DNA from: Rachycentron canadum
Taxonomy: Eukaryota; Chordata; Actinopteri; Carangiformes; Rachycentridae
Assembly (NCBI GenBank): GCA_038496675.1
Contig: CM076659.1
Span: 21,829,641-21,893,640 of the forward strand
DNA length: 64,000 nt
Reading direction: 5' to 3'
Position 1 is the stretch's first letter; each line of letters starts with the position of its first letter. The position numbers and the translations under genes are program-made. Below the pieces are notes generated by a model, which saw nothing but the letters and a program-made list of their open reading frames with translations, was not told the DNA's origin and made no database searches. Below, one piece after another: positions 35,120 through 47,493 of this stretch.

Positions 35120-37689
35120 GAAGTGTAATGCCAGTAAATCATTAATGTCCACATAAAATAATGATATCACTGCATAAAATAATAATGTCACACCCACCCA
35201 CACATGTATATATGAAGGGCTACATTTGTAAGTGGAAGTAAATTTGAAAAGGAAGGCATTAGCAGTGGCCAGATTACTGGTTAAATTCCCTCTGAGACCA
35301 GCTGGTCCTTCAAGTGTTCACAGCCTGTATGTGTGTATGTATGTATGGCCTGAGGACTGTTTATATTGTTCATTTATTAGGCTTCAAGACCAGTATTCTT
35401 GTTGAGCTAATTAGTTAGTACACATTCAACTTCACATCCTGAGCAGTAATGGATTCGTAATGAACCAGTTTACACACACAGTTTCTGCAAAATGTGGTGA
35501 ATGCATCACTTATTTATTGTAGTTTTCAGCCAATGATGGTAAAAATTTGTGTTTATATACTAATTATACAGATGGAAAGTGGACTACTGGGTAAAGATGT
35601 GGGGGGAATCTATTTCTTTACAACCATATTTTACTATCTTTTTCTTATGCTTGTTATATTTTTCTTAAAAATATAAGACTTGATTATCAAAATCATTTTT
35701 TTCTCTCTAGCAATGGCCACATTAGTTGTAGTTAAGGATGAAGCTGAATGCTCAGGATCTGTTTATCACAGCTGCAGTCTTCAGTTTTATGGAAACAGTC
35801 CTGGAAAAAAAGGAGCCCACAGGTCGTCTGTCAGCAGGTTATTATAACCTCATCGTTAGATTTTGTCGCAAAGGGACATAGTTTATAGAGTGACAAAGTC
35901 CATGTCAGGGGGAGGTTGGGATATTCTGATACTCTGCCCACAACATAACACATTTAATCTCATTACAATATAGTGCAACATAAAACATATTGGCAGATGT
36001 CGACAGAAACTATAACGTTGCCCTGGAGTCAGCAATTTCAGCCTGAAGAGGAATTAGCTATTAGCAGCTTCAGTTTGTCGTGAACCCACTGATACACAGA
36101 TGATGTTCTGCAGAGAGCATATTATCTAATAAGATTTATGGATATTTATTCACAATAATACATCCTAATAGAGTATAAGTCACAATGAATCTAAAAACAT
36201 ATATAACATGTCTTCAGTCTGTCTTTCAGGTATGACTGAATGATGAGTGATGAGAATGAGGATGAATATTGACGCAAACTGCAGCAGTTCCTCTGTTCTC
36301 CAGGTACAGTGGTCTGTCGTTTCACTCAGAGGCCACGTTATTTTGTGAACCAGGAAAAGAAATTCATTGATAGCTTGTGGACAGCTATGATGAGATATGA
36401 CAGACTGTCTGTCAGTATGAACGATCACCAACGCTATTTATCAAGCATGAGCTGCCTCTCTGACTGGACCGCCACGTCTTTAACCTCTGCTGTGGGTCTT
36501 TGATTGACCTCTGTCATTGCAGCTTTGAAAGTTGGTCGTCACCAACTGGATTTTCCAGGATCGCTGACGCTCCTGCTGGATGTTTGACAAAGACCTCTCA
36601 ACCTGATTCTTTTCATTCTCAGGTGCCGACGCAGGTCTGTCATCTGCGCAGAGTCAAACAGACTGTGACAGATATGACAGCATCATCGGTGAACAGTTTC
36701 ATATTGGCTCATCGGCCTGACATGATCCAGCCCAAGTTTAAACCAAACTGTTTGAAGAAGAGGAGGACGGTGTCACAGTGGAGATATGAGGACAGTGGAC
36801 GGGAACTTACTTCCTGTCAAAGCACGTTAGCCAGGTGGCCGCACTGTATAGTGGTAACTCCCTCTAGAGGGTACAGTGCAGGGTGGAGATGGGTCCTGGT
36901 CCTCCGCGTTGGTGATATTATTACAGCCTGAGCCGTTACACCGAGAGACGCCAAACTAAATCAGGCTGAGTCGCCGGCAGCTTCGGGGTCATCTGGAGTT
37001 TGCAGCTATTAATAGCACTGAGTGTTGGAGTAGAAACCCCCACTGAATTCTCACTTCACTCCTCCCACGCACACACACACACACCCTGAATATATTCATA
37101 CGTGTATCCCCCCGCAAGGCATTTCCCACCGACACAAACAATACAGTGCAGGGAAACATGTACACACTCTTCATTGAGAGAATGAAGGGGAGGAGGAGGA
37201 GGAGGAGGAGGAAGACAGGCCTGGTTGGCTTGGTGACATCCATGTTGCCATGAGGCAGAGAGACAACGAATGTCCGTTACAAATCAAAACAAAACATTTG
37301 GTTGATTCACTGTGGGATGTTTTTCTGTCTCCCCCAACCACTACCTTCTCCGCCCCTCCTCCCCCCCTCCCCCCCTCTCTGTTGTATTTGGGATCCTCAC
37401 ACACTGACCTACATTGGGAGAAGAGTAATGAAAGTGGAGTGTGTATGTATGTGTGTCTGTCTGTGTGTGTGTGTGTGTGTGAGGGTTTGTTTGTTTATGC
37501 CTCCACACACATACACTTAATGTTTACATGTGACTGTATGTGTGTAGGTTAAGAGGTGTGATCATCAGTGTGTAGCATGTGTCGGCTGATGCAGTGTAAA
37601 TGTTACCAGGGTTGTGATATGTGAGGTGTTGAGATGTGTGTCAGTCTCATGTCATATTTGTCTGAATATGGATATCAAATGTGCAGCTG

Positions 37690-37830
37690 GAGTCAGGAAG
37701 TGGTTAGCTTAGCTTAGTTTAGCTTAGCTTAGCATCAAGACAAGAATCAGGAAGAACCAGGCTCTCGTTTCTTTAATCCATATAAAAACAGAAATGTAAG
37801 ATGGCGGTTTGTGTCAGTGACTGTGCAACC
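37690..37830 (+). repeat. Short repeat family R4, partial copy
   Basis: Contains repeated TTAGCTTAGC words, GCATCAAGACAAGAATCAGG and TTTAATCCATATAAAAACAG, in the order of this common teleost element. Confidence 0.65.
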
Positions 37831-39094
37831 TCCTGAAGCCTTGTTGTACATTAAAACCTGTGTCAACAGGTCATCTCTGGTATCATGAGCTATGATGGAC
37901 ACACTTGTTTTTTTAACATCAAACTCACTCATTAAACTACAGCTCCCATGAGGCTCTGACAGCTCTTTGGCCACCACAACGAAGAGCTGATACATGTGAT
38001 CTGAGTGGTTTTCGATTACATTTCGACTTCACCCAGTGCAGAAGTAAAATCAACTGTAATCTTTCTGAGGGGGGGGGTTGTGACCGACAGCCACATCACT
38101 GCATCACATTGTCCCACAAGCAGTAACTTCAGAGTGGCTGAGTCACATGAGGCAATGCTGCACAATGAGCACAGAGGACGATACGGTCAGAGTCAGAAAT
38201 ATAACATATTTGTTCTGATAGACACATGAAACTGCACCAGAAACGTCAGTGATTCAGGGATTCAGCGTCCAGCTGCAGAGTTTCACCACTTTTCCACCAA
38301 AACTAATTTCCTGTCCTGAAGCGTTGTTCGCTCATTCAGCAACTGACGTATCAGGGAAACTAAACCAGTTCTTTGTGTTTTATAACCAACCATATGACAC
38401 ACTTCTCTCACAGCATGATCCACAGTATCAACACACACTGTTAATCCTCTGTTAGCCTCTGCTGTTGATTCAACTTTGCAAAAAGCACAAAATATCAACA
38501 AGTTGAAATATTTTGCAAAGATGAACAATAAAAAGATACATGGATAAGGATCATTTATGTTATATGTTCTGATAACGACATATTTGATTAGATTGCAATA
38601 AAAGCATCCCTGACTAGTATTTGATTACAAATAATTACAAGCTTATTTGTAATTATGTTGTTTGCATGTTTTTATTTTGCATGGAAAAGAAATAACACAA
38701 AAGCTACACAATGAGCTTCATCAGATTTGAAGTGAACTCTTGTGCATCAGTGGAGTTCATCTGAGAGTAAATCGTCTCTAACTATCCAGCTCTGCTCGCT
38801 CCGTCCTCCTCTTCTTATGCAATCTGCTGCTTTTGTGTGTTGCAGCCTGACGTGCACGTGCTCAGTGATTAGCAGGTGTTTCTGCCTCTGCTGACTCTGA
38901 AGCGGATCGAGGTGTCCCTCGTGGGCCACCGTACAGCACGTTACACACCCAAAGCAGATTAATGGGTCAGTTTAGCGAAGTTCATCCAGGGTTCAAGTGA
39001 AGGTTCAGACAGAGTTCAGCCGAGCAGAGACAGAGGGGAGGAGGGAGAGCTGGAGCCACTCTGCTGGAAAACACTGCAGACTGAAGAGAGAGGA

Positions 39095-39572
39095 ACCGTC
39101 AAAACAGAACACAGAACCATCACAACAGAACATGGAACGATCAAAACAGAACATAGAACCATCACAACAGAACATGGAACCATCACAACAGAACATAGAA
39201 CTATCAAAACAGAACATAGAACGATCAAAACAGAACATGGAACCATCACAACAGAACATAGAACGATCAAAACAGAACATGGAACCATCACAACAGAACA
39301 TAGAATGATCAAAACAGAACATGGAACCATCACAACAGAACATAGAACTATCAAAACAGAAAATGGAACCATCAAAACAGGACATAGAATGATCAAAACA
39401 GAACACAGAACCATCACAACAGAACATAGAACGATCAAAACAGAACATAGAACCATCACAACAGAACATAGAACCATCACAACAAAACAGATACAGATCT
39501 ATAAAAACAGATCCCAACAGAACATAGAACAACCACAACAGAACAGATGGTGAGCCATCACAACAGAACATA
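39095..39572. repeat. 21-bp minisatellite with two alternating unit variants
   Basis: About 18 regular tandem copies of a 21-bp unit (for example ATCACAACAGAACATAGAAC plus one base) up to about 39483, then degenerate copies. Units differ at one place (ATCACA versus ATCAAA) and in ATAG/ATGG, and the variants often alternate, giving a partial 42-bp higher order. The unit is a multiple of three, so long open frames run through it on both strands; the minus frame reads a Cys-rich heptad like SMFCCDG/SMFCFDR. No sign of translation is seen. Confidence 0.93.
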
Positions 39573-41199
39573 GAACTCTGTCTCAGTACATTTCAATGAA
39601 GTGATCAGGACCAACACTTTATGCCTGTGTGAATTTTTCACACGTTGCTATTTCTCTTGTTGTAACAAGACAGAAAAAGAGAATCACTTTAAACTAAACG
39701 CTCAATCTAAAACACAGTGCCTCCTCTGAAATATAGATTATTAAGGTGGTAAATTATGAATCACAGTGTGAACGTTTGCGATTGGCGTGAGGTGGGTACA
39801 GTATCTGACTTATTCATTAGGGTGCAGATGGAGCGCCTGACACTGGAGCGCCTGACGCTGCAGCTCAGCGCCGCTTAAGAAACGCGACCTCGAGGCTCAG
39901 CAGGGTTTAACTCAGGTCGCAAGGTCTGGGTCGCAGTGAGGTCAGAGATGTGAATACTGACATAATGCACCTTGGTTACTGGGCTTAAAACATAGACAAA
40001 GTTTGCAATAGGCTGGTAAGATAACTGTGTATTTTCTGCTTTGACCGGGTGTATGAAGCAGGAATTATAGCAGCCGTGGGGAATCCTCAGGAACCAGGTA
40101 ACTGAGGAGGAAGAGGAGATTTACCAAGAAGGAGCCTCCTCAGCAAAAGCAAGTTTTGGAACAGCAGACGCTTGAGTCATTTCTTAAGGAGAAAAAATGT
40201 AATGCATGGGAAATGAGTTGCCAAGCGGAGGCAGCAGCTTGCACAGCTGTGGATGACACTCTGGAGGGGGCTGGTCCTGCACTGGCTGCTGGCTCAGCAT
40301 CAACCAGAGTCAAACTCCAGGGGCCAGACTCTGTAGATTCAGGTCTAAAACTGTGCGTTCGCACCAAGACAGAAATACACACACACGAGATCTGTTACCC
40401 ATCTTTACATCTGGCCTTTGGAGGGGCCTGTGAATGGGAGTGGAGCCTGGGGAGGGGAAGATGTTCGGATGGACAGCAGAGCATTTCCTGTTCCCAGAAG
40501 CAGTTGATCCTGTGGTTACGTTGATGGAACAGGACTGGGTCATCAACTAGATGTGCTAAAGGTGCAAATGTTTTTGAAACTGAAAAAGTGAAATCATCGT
40601 TGGACAGATGGAAGAGAGGAAGTGAGAGTCTTTCCTTGTGTTTTTCACAATAGATGCCCAAGTACAGAGATTATAGTCTGAGTAATCTGCTGTAGCTTGT
40701 GAGGCATTCACTGACATCATGGACTATTCACCAGCTGGGGCTAGAGGGGCGTGGTGAGCGGGTGTCTGCCAAAGGAGGAGTTCATGTACCAAACCTTCAG
40801 TAACATGAAGAGGATGGCACAGATGGCAGGTAAAGTGTCATTCAGTCGGGAGGTGGTATCAGATGCAGTACAAAGCAGAGGAGCTGCTTCATCAGGTCAA
40901 GACAAATAAAAAGCAGCATCTTAACCCACTATGACCCGAGTTGACATCCATGTAGTGTATGATTGCATCATTTTTAAGAAACGTAATGGATGAAATGCAT
41001 CATGATTTGCTGAAATTCACACCCAAACGACAAAATCCATTATTTTTTGTCAGTTTTAGCTGCAAATAAATTTTTTGAAGTCACGGTTTAATGGCTGATG
41101 ACCAGAGTGAGCAGAGAGAGGCTGGAGTCGAGTGGCAACTCACCACGACGTCACCCAATTGGTTTGTGAGCTGTTGTTTTAAAGCCTCCAATTGGAAAT

Positions 41200-41275
41200 T
41201 CATCTTGTTTTTTTAAATCAGAAGAAACCATATTTGGAGGAGAAGGTGGAGCTGAGGAGGAGTGAGGGGGGTTCA
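41200..41275 (-). repeat. Dispersed repeat family R2, terminal fragment
   Basis: About 65 bases (AGAAGAAACCATATTTGGAG and the following AGAAGGTGGAGCTGAGGAGG) are identical to 32022-32075. It lies on the same strand as the long copy. Confidence 0.75.
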
Positions 41276-41447
41276 GGAAAACCCCCGCGTTGTTATTGAG
41301 GGCACTTTTTTTCCTTGAATGTATGAATATGTTGACTGTTTCTGTCGGCCTGAGCAGCTACAAAGATAAACTTGATTTGAATGGTTGAATATTTGTTTGT
41401 ATTTAAAGGATGAGCATCATTCATCCACATACTCTACACACACTATA

Positions 41448-41450
<3 letters not shown>

Positions 41451-41485
<35 letters not shown>
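41451..41485. repeat. (CA)n microsatellite
   Basis: 17 CA units. Confidence 0.95.
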
Positions 41486-41487
<2 letters not shown>

Positions 41488-41742
41488 ACTCACATGCACT
41501 CACACATCCTGAGGAGTCAGACACCAACTGACCGGACAAATGTTCTTTTGCTTTTTCTCTCAAACAGTGCCCCCAGCTAACACTCAGCTTTGTGTGTGTG
41601 TGAGTTTGTGCGTATTATGAATGTGTGTTTTGACTGTGTGTGTCGGTTCTCCCCACCCTCCAGGTTTGTGTATATTATGGAGACCCACTGCTGCTGTGTC
41701 CTTTGATTAAGGTCAATTTGGTAACTAGGGTTGGCAACTCAT

Positions 41743-41745
<3 letters not shown>

Positions 41746-41773
<28 letters not shown>

Positions 41774-41774
41774 T

Positions 41775-41822
<48 letters not shown>
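41746..41822. repeat. (CA)n microsatellite
   Basis: About 38 CA units with one TG interruption. Confidence 0.95.
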
Positions 41823-41824
<2 letters not shown>

Positions 41825-42435
41825 CCAAATCAACCATTCTTTACAGCCTCATTCATCTGTCCTTCTAAATTAATGTGTGTATATACATGACTGCATCATA
41901 GTGTTTTTACAGTGTGTGACATTTTTACTTTGGACAAAAATATTAGGGACATTTAGATATAATTTCTAGAGGTTCTGTAATTTCCAAAATGATTTCAACA
42001 TTGTTTTCATGTGCTTCTTTTTATGAATGATGAATTGATAAATGAATAAATTATTATGAATAAAATTATTAATAAAAAAATTAATAAAAATTATTATCAC
42101 ATTTGTAAAAAATAAAATAAAAAAAATAGCACATCCTGGCTTCAAATTTTTCTGTGGGAAAAAAGAGTAAAAAATGCAAATGAACTTGGACCAAATGTAC
42201 ACACACCCCTGCCTGCACGGCTTTTCTAAGCAATGACAGGCTTAGAGGGAAATGTTTGGGTGTGATCACGTTCTGTTTTACCTTCTTTCACTGTACAACT
42301 GGTCACGTGACCTTACTGACAACGTTATGTGTTTATTTTATGTTCTACCAAGAGGCTGAGTCACTTTCAGTAAAGAAAAAGACATGGTGCTGTGAGTGTG
42401 AAGGGAAACATGAAGGCTTCTGTGGCACAAATTTA

Positions 42436-42725
42436 AAGGAATAGTTACACATTTTGAGGAAAACTCTAACTCACTCATTTACTGTGCTACATGAGAAGAT
42501 CAATACCACTGAAGTTCAACCAGTCCAAAAATTAAACAAACAACATATAACCAATGAGAGGAATTTCTCAGAAATGCTGGGAGGTGGGTTTTGTTACCTT
42601 TGATACCATAGCTAGGTTAGCCTGTGCCTTCTTATGTAGCTTAAATGCTAAGCTAAGTTAAATGGCTCCTGGCTCTGGTTTCATATTTACTGTACAGACA
42701 TGAGAGTGGTATCAATCTGAACCTT
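42436..42725. repeat. Short repeat family R4, head-to-head inverted composite
   Basis: The left part starts AAAGGAATAGTTACACATTT and reaches AGATCAATACCACT (42497-42510). The right part is the family in reverse: TTTTGTTACCTTTGATACCA, GCTAAGCTAAGTTAAATGGC, then AGTGGTATCAATCT (42705-42718), nearly the reverse complement of the left arm. Related forward copies lie at 37690-37830 and 63080-63200. Confidence 0.7.
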
Positions 42726-42849
42726 GAAGAGTCTGCAGGAAGGCATTTAAGTTTAATTATTGATTGATTAATTGATTTTCTTCATTTATATATCAGACAC
42801 TGCAAATTAATCAACATCGATCAAACAGCTCATTTGTACCCACAGTCCC

Positions 42850-43930
42850 TCAGGCTTAGTGAGAAATTACTGCTGATAAACCATGATGATCACACAAGAA
42901 TAAAACACCACAATTTATAAAAACTTTGATATAATCTAGATTCATTACACACAGAGAAAATATTTCAAAAATGAAATAAGGCTTGAAATATTTTATTTTA
43001 TTTTTTTGGTTTACATTTGATGAGCTCAGCACAAATCCACTATCTCAAATTATTTTATCTTGAATTTTTACTAAGATCAATCAAAAATGTTCAAGTTGTT
43101 TCAAGGATTGTTGGGTCGTGTGTTTCTCCTCTTCTTCTTCACAACAAGCCACAGATTCTCTGTGGGGTCAGGTCAGTTGGCTGGACAATCGAGACCAGTA
43201 GTATCATGGTCAAACCAGTTAGTAGTCGTGTCTCTGTGGACAGGTGCTAAGTCCTCTGGAACAGGAAGTGGGCGTCTCCATAAAGCTCATCAGCAGATGA
43301 AGCATGAAGTCTCTAAAATCTCCTGGTCGATGTTGGGCTTGATCAAACACAGTGGACCAACACCAGCAGATGACATGGACCCAAATCATCACCCACAGAA
43401 ACGTCACACTGGACTTGAAGCAGCTTGGACTCTGAGCCTCTCCGCTCTTCCTCCAGACTCTGGACCTGGATTTACTAATGAAATGAAAATGTACTTTCAT
43501 CTGAAAAGAGGACTTTGGACACTGAGCAACAGTCCAGGTCAGACTCTTCTTTGTTCAGGAGAGTCTTGGCAGTTGTCTGTGAGGTGTCTCTTGATGCTCT
43601 GACTGCAGCTTCAGTCCTTGTGATGCTCTCACAACTTCTTGAATCAGCTTTGCTTGACAATTTTCTCGAGGCTGCTGTCGTCCCTGTTGCTTGTTGCACC
43701 TTTTCCTACCACACTTTTCCCGTCCAGTCAACTTGCCATGAAGATGCTTGGATACAGCTCTCTGCCAACAATCAAACCTTTCAGCCACGATCTTCTGTGG
43801 CCTACTCGCCGACGACTGTCGAGTCAGCAGTCCTACCTATGATTGTGGTTTTGAGTAATGAACTAGACAAAGAGATAGCCAGTATTCATAATGTATGAAT
43901 GCTCAATTAACCAAGCTCTAAATTAAAATA
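42850..43930 (-). pseudogene. Decayed Tc1/mariner-superfamily transposon of a second, distinct fish type
   Basis: The plus strand carries the known fish signature order of this element read antisense: a GGTCAGTTGGCTGGACAATC stretch, ACCAACACCAGCAGATGACA, CCTCCAGACTCTGGACCTGG, CATCTGAAAAGAGGACTTTG and GCTTGGATACAGC. The transposase is therefore encoded on the minus strand, with many frameshifts. The left flank (42930-43090) is AT-rich and holds GGCTTGAAATATTT, typical of this element's end; the right end near 43905-43930 is also AT-rich. Family identity (ISRm11-like Tc1/mariner) comes from memory of the family consensus and needs a repeat-library search. Confidence 0.75.
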
Positions 43931-44441
43931 TTCTAATATTATATATATTACCATTATATATAAATGGTATCCTCATCCTCTTCATCATCATGTGGTTCCC
44001 GTTTGAGATAATGCAGGAGAATTGTGTTCATAATACACCCACCTCAGGATCCTCCCTCCAGGTCAGCACTACTGCCAGTTTACCACTGTGAGACTACATA
44101 CTAACTCAGCTCCTATTCAGACTCGAGTCTCTCTCACTCTGCAGAGACAAACTCAAACACACACAGAGCTGAGGACCTCCAACATGGCCACCACACAGCA
44201 TGTTACATCATTAAATATGAGGACTGTAATGCTTGTGATGAACACCCATGGGGCTGAATAGGCTGTAATATAAAGTACATGACAGGAATGAACGTGAACC
44301 CAATGACCGTAATGTATCTAATATACATCCTGTAGCCTTAATGCATCTAAGGCCGTACGCTGCTGCTGTCGAGTCACATCCAATCACAGGATCCTCACTG
44401 TTTATTGTTTCACTTACTGAGTGTGTGTCTGTTTGTTACCT

Positions 44442-44447
<6 letters not shown>

Positions 44448-44492
<45 letters not shown>
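44448..44492. repeat. (GT)n microsatellite
   Basis: About 22 GT units; a smaller run lies at 44536-44562. Confidence 0.95.
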
Positions 44493-44494
<2 letters not shown>

Positions 44495-44817
44495 TATAGT
44501 ATACTCGTGCTAACGTAGAGCCCTGCATCTTATTGTGTGTGTGTGTGTGTGTCTGTGTGTGTGGATGACATTACTAAAAAGAGTCGACATGTTACACAGC
44601 AGTGGAAGCTTTAAACCCTCCAGCATCACATGCACACAAACCCCCCCCACACACACACAACCTCTCAGCTTGGCTCTGTGCCCGTATGCATGACAAGACC
44701 TCTGGGACCCCCTAAACACACACATATATACACACACAGACCACCACCACCCCCACACACCCAAACTTGGCAGCTCGGCGCCTAATAGCGCCCAACATCT
44801 TCCCTTGTGTGTGCTGT

Positions 44818-44818
<1 letters not shown>

Positions 44819-44891
<73 letters not shown>
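44819..44891. repeat. Compound (CT)n(GT)n microsatellite
   Basis: CT units to 44848, then GT units to 44891. Confidence 0.95.
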
Positions 44892-44892
<1 letters not shown>

Positions 44893-45689
44893 CTGTGGCA
44901 GAAAGAACACTGCGACCTAAAAACCCAGCTCACTGGGAGCGACTGCACGCCAAACAGAAGGCTCATCCAAGTGTAAACACACACACACACACACACACAT
45001 AGTGGAGCACATAGGGACAAGTGTGAACACACACAGATACACACAAGGCATGTGGACACGTGCACTCAGTCACACACTCATTTGGACACACACACACACA
45101 GCAGAAGCAGTCATATAAACACACAAATTGACACACTTGAATAGAAGAATATAAATGCACACACTGTTAACGTGTGTGTGCGCAGCGTCCTCTTTCACCT
45201 CTGCTGAGGGTGACTGCTGTCACAGGTGAGGGATAGGAACTGTGAGCAGCTCTGAGCCTCATTTCTGAAAAGCATCTTAAAGTTAAAGTGATCGTAAAAT
45301 CTGTTTTGCCAGCCTGCTGGAGGTAAAGACGTGTTGCTGAAGACGCTCTGAGAAACGACTGTAGATCGACGACTGTCTCACTCCCCCTCATACAGCTTCT
45401 TCCTGGACCTTCTCTGATCAGGAGCCAGACACTGTTTTTGTTCATTTTTAAGTGACCAATGCCCAAAAGTGACTTTTGGTGGAATAGAGCAAGATAATTC
45501 ACATTATTATAAGAAAGTGAAACAAATACAAACAACTCAATGAGCACTGATCTGTAACTTTCTGTTGTCATTCTCTCTCCCAAACCACTTTCTAATGGTA
45601 AAGTTCATGTCTTCTCTTTTCTTTAGCAGCTGTGATGGCACATACATGCATACATGTTGACTTTAATTTAAAGGTCCATACAGTCTTAA

Positions 45690-45900
45690 GGTCGACCTGC
45701 ACATGTTCTTTGATTTTAAATCAGGTCTAGGTTCTATATTAATACAGTGAAAGTATCAAAGGTCTCAGTCCACAGCGAAATGCTCACAGCCTGTTTTCAG
45801 AAACTGAGCCTTAAAACTAGCCTCAGGACTTCTGGAACTTTGTGATGTCACAACAAAGCAGTCATTGCCCTCATCCCCGCCCCAAGCCCCACCCACCTGG
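45690..45900 (+). repeat. Dispersed repeat family R1, copy B
   Basis: Parallels copy A at 19600-19790 almost base for base, from TTTAAATCAGGTCTAGGTTC to the CCCCACCCACC stretch, then diverges. Confidence 0.8.
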
Positions 45901-46194
45901 ATCCACCGTCCACCTAAAAGGCTGGTTTCTCAGAATATATCTTCTTGTGGATCTCAACACTGGAGAGTTTTTGAAGTGCTGCTGTTCTGAGGATCGCTCG
46001 TCATTGGGAAACGTGGCCCTGAACGATAAACTGTGCTGTAAACACTGTCTTCTTCTTGTTGAGGAAGTGGAGGTCATGTGACAACTTGAACCAGCTCCCT
46101 GACGACTGAGCAAACTCTATCCGAGATGTGGGTGTAGGCCCCCGAAAATAATTTAAATTATTTAAAGGTGTTTTGCTGTCAGCTTGTGTTTTAC

Positions 46195-46400
46195 AGGCAT
46201 ACAACTACTTCATGGAGCTCTATTTGAGTTTTGTTATTGCTACATAGCTAAGGTTAGCATTAACAGCTTTTAACTTACCAGTTTAGAGGAAAGGTTCCAC
46301 ATCAAATTTCATTCATTGCCTTTTCTTCTACTGAAGCTAGCACGCTAACCAGCTAGCTCCAGCCTGTCTCGTCACTTTGTGATAGTGGCTCACTGTATCC
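46195..46400 (-). repeat. R5-related fragment
   Basis: ATTGCTACATAGCTAA at 46237-46252 and GCTAGCACGCTAACCAGCTA (about 46337-46356) resemble, in reverse, 57030-57050 and 56920-56935. Weakly supported as one family. Confidence 0.4.
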
Positions 46401-47443
46401 ACCAAGTGCTATTTCTCTGCCAGCCTTTTGTGTGCACAAACACAATGGTTGAAGTTACACAATTACTCTTGTTACACCACCTTCTGCTGGTAAATTCGAT
46501 GGCAGAGAAAACACACAAATAGCCTCCTTAAAGGACAGTTGTTTTCAACTCTAAGAATCATTTTGTTGTTGTAATTGAATTTAGTGTTTTTTTGTGTGTG
46601 TGTGTGTGTGTGTGTCTGGTGATACATACAGTATGCTCAGCATTTCTGAGTGTGTGGCTCTGCAGGAGGGGTGGCTGCATGTGTGTGTGTTGTGTGTTGT
46701 GGTTGTGTATAGTAAATATTTCTACAGGAGCGATCATCTTGGCTTCATGTCAGAGTCCCCAGCTGTCAGAACAACACCGGCCCCTGGCAGAGAGGGAGAG
46801 CCACAGACCAGAGAGAGCTCGAGCGAGAAAAACCTCCGCCTCCGGTTTCTCTGTGGTGAGTTACGGCAGCGTGTGCAGGCGTTCAGACCGGTGGTGGTGG
46901 TGGTGGTGGTACACAAACAGTAACACGATTATAAAGGTGAAGCTGATTAAAGGTAATGAGCTGTGTGGGCTGTCCCTCTACCAGCCACCACAGCTACTGA
47001 TATTATCAACCATGTCACAGTTTAACTGACAATGATCTGTTAACCATCGGCTTCTGCACCAAAAAAATCGTAACCTCAGGTTGCCTGAGGCTACCTGAAC
47101 AGAAACCCGTGTTCCTTCATCCAATGCTAATTTGTCAACAATCATAGTTTCTTTGTCATTTCCTCATTTAATTTGAACCCAGCGTCCATGAGCACTGACA
47201 CCTCTCACTCTGTGTCTGAAGTTGATATGAAGCTGCAGCTCCAGTTGGGTGAGGACAATTAGCCTGGACCTGTCCAAGTGTGTGTGTGTGTGTGTGTGTG
47301 GGAGGGGGTGGGGTGGGGGGGGTTTGAATCTTTACATCTATTTGTGTAGCATAACAATTTGACTCTTTCATGTTTCAGCTGTTCCTTTGATTTCATTCCT
47401 GCTGATGATGTACAGGGCTGTCTGTTGGGATGCAGGTTGGCTT

Positions 47444-47445
<2 letters not shown>

Positions 47446-47492
<47 letters not shown>
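47446..47492. repeat. (TG)n microsatellite
   Basis: 23 TG units; a second, shorter run lies at 47279-47300, followed by a G-rich stretch. Confidence 0.95.

Positions 47493-47493
<1 letters not shown>

Larger units (their letters stand above)
32560..39090. other. Intergenic; no gene seen
   Basis: Holds R1 copy C, R4 at 37690-37830, a GGA-rich run at 37190-37215 and a hairpin-capable motif at 36841-36879. The 36500-36930 open frame has no recognisable domain. Confidence 0.55.
39573..42435. other. Intergenic; no gene seen
   Basis: Contains the R2 end fragment and two CA arrays. The stretch 40090-40560 has an open frame without an ATG near its start; see rejected items. Confidence 0.55.

Noticed and set aside
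36500..36931. 143-residue plus-strand open frame
   Set aside because: No domain, no conserved composition, no splice context; chance frame.
39005..39571. CRISPR-like look of the regular repeats at 39.1-39.6 kb
   Set aside because: The units are directly tandem with no spacers, and the context is vertebrate; it is a minisatellite.
40105..40524. Open frame with KKEPPQQKQVLEQQTLESF-like content
   Set aside because: It lacks a proper ATG near the start, matches no family I know, and ends in ordinary DNA; possibly an old retrosequence, but unsupported.
43087..43602. 171-residue plus-strand open frame
   Set aside because: It lies antisense to a decayed Tc1/mariner transposase and is a shadow of it.
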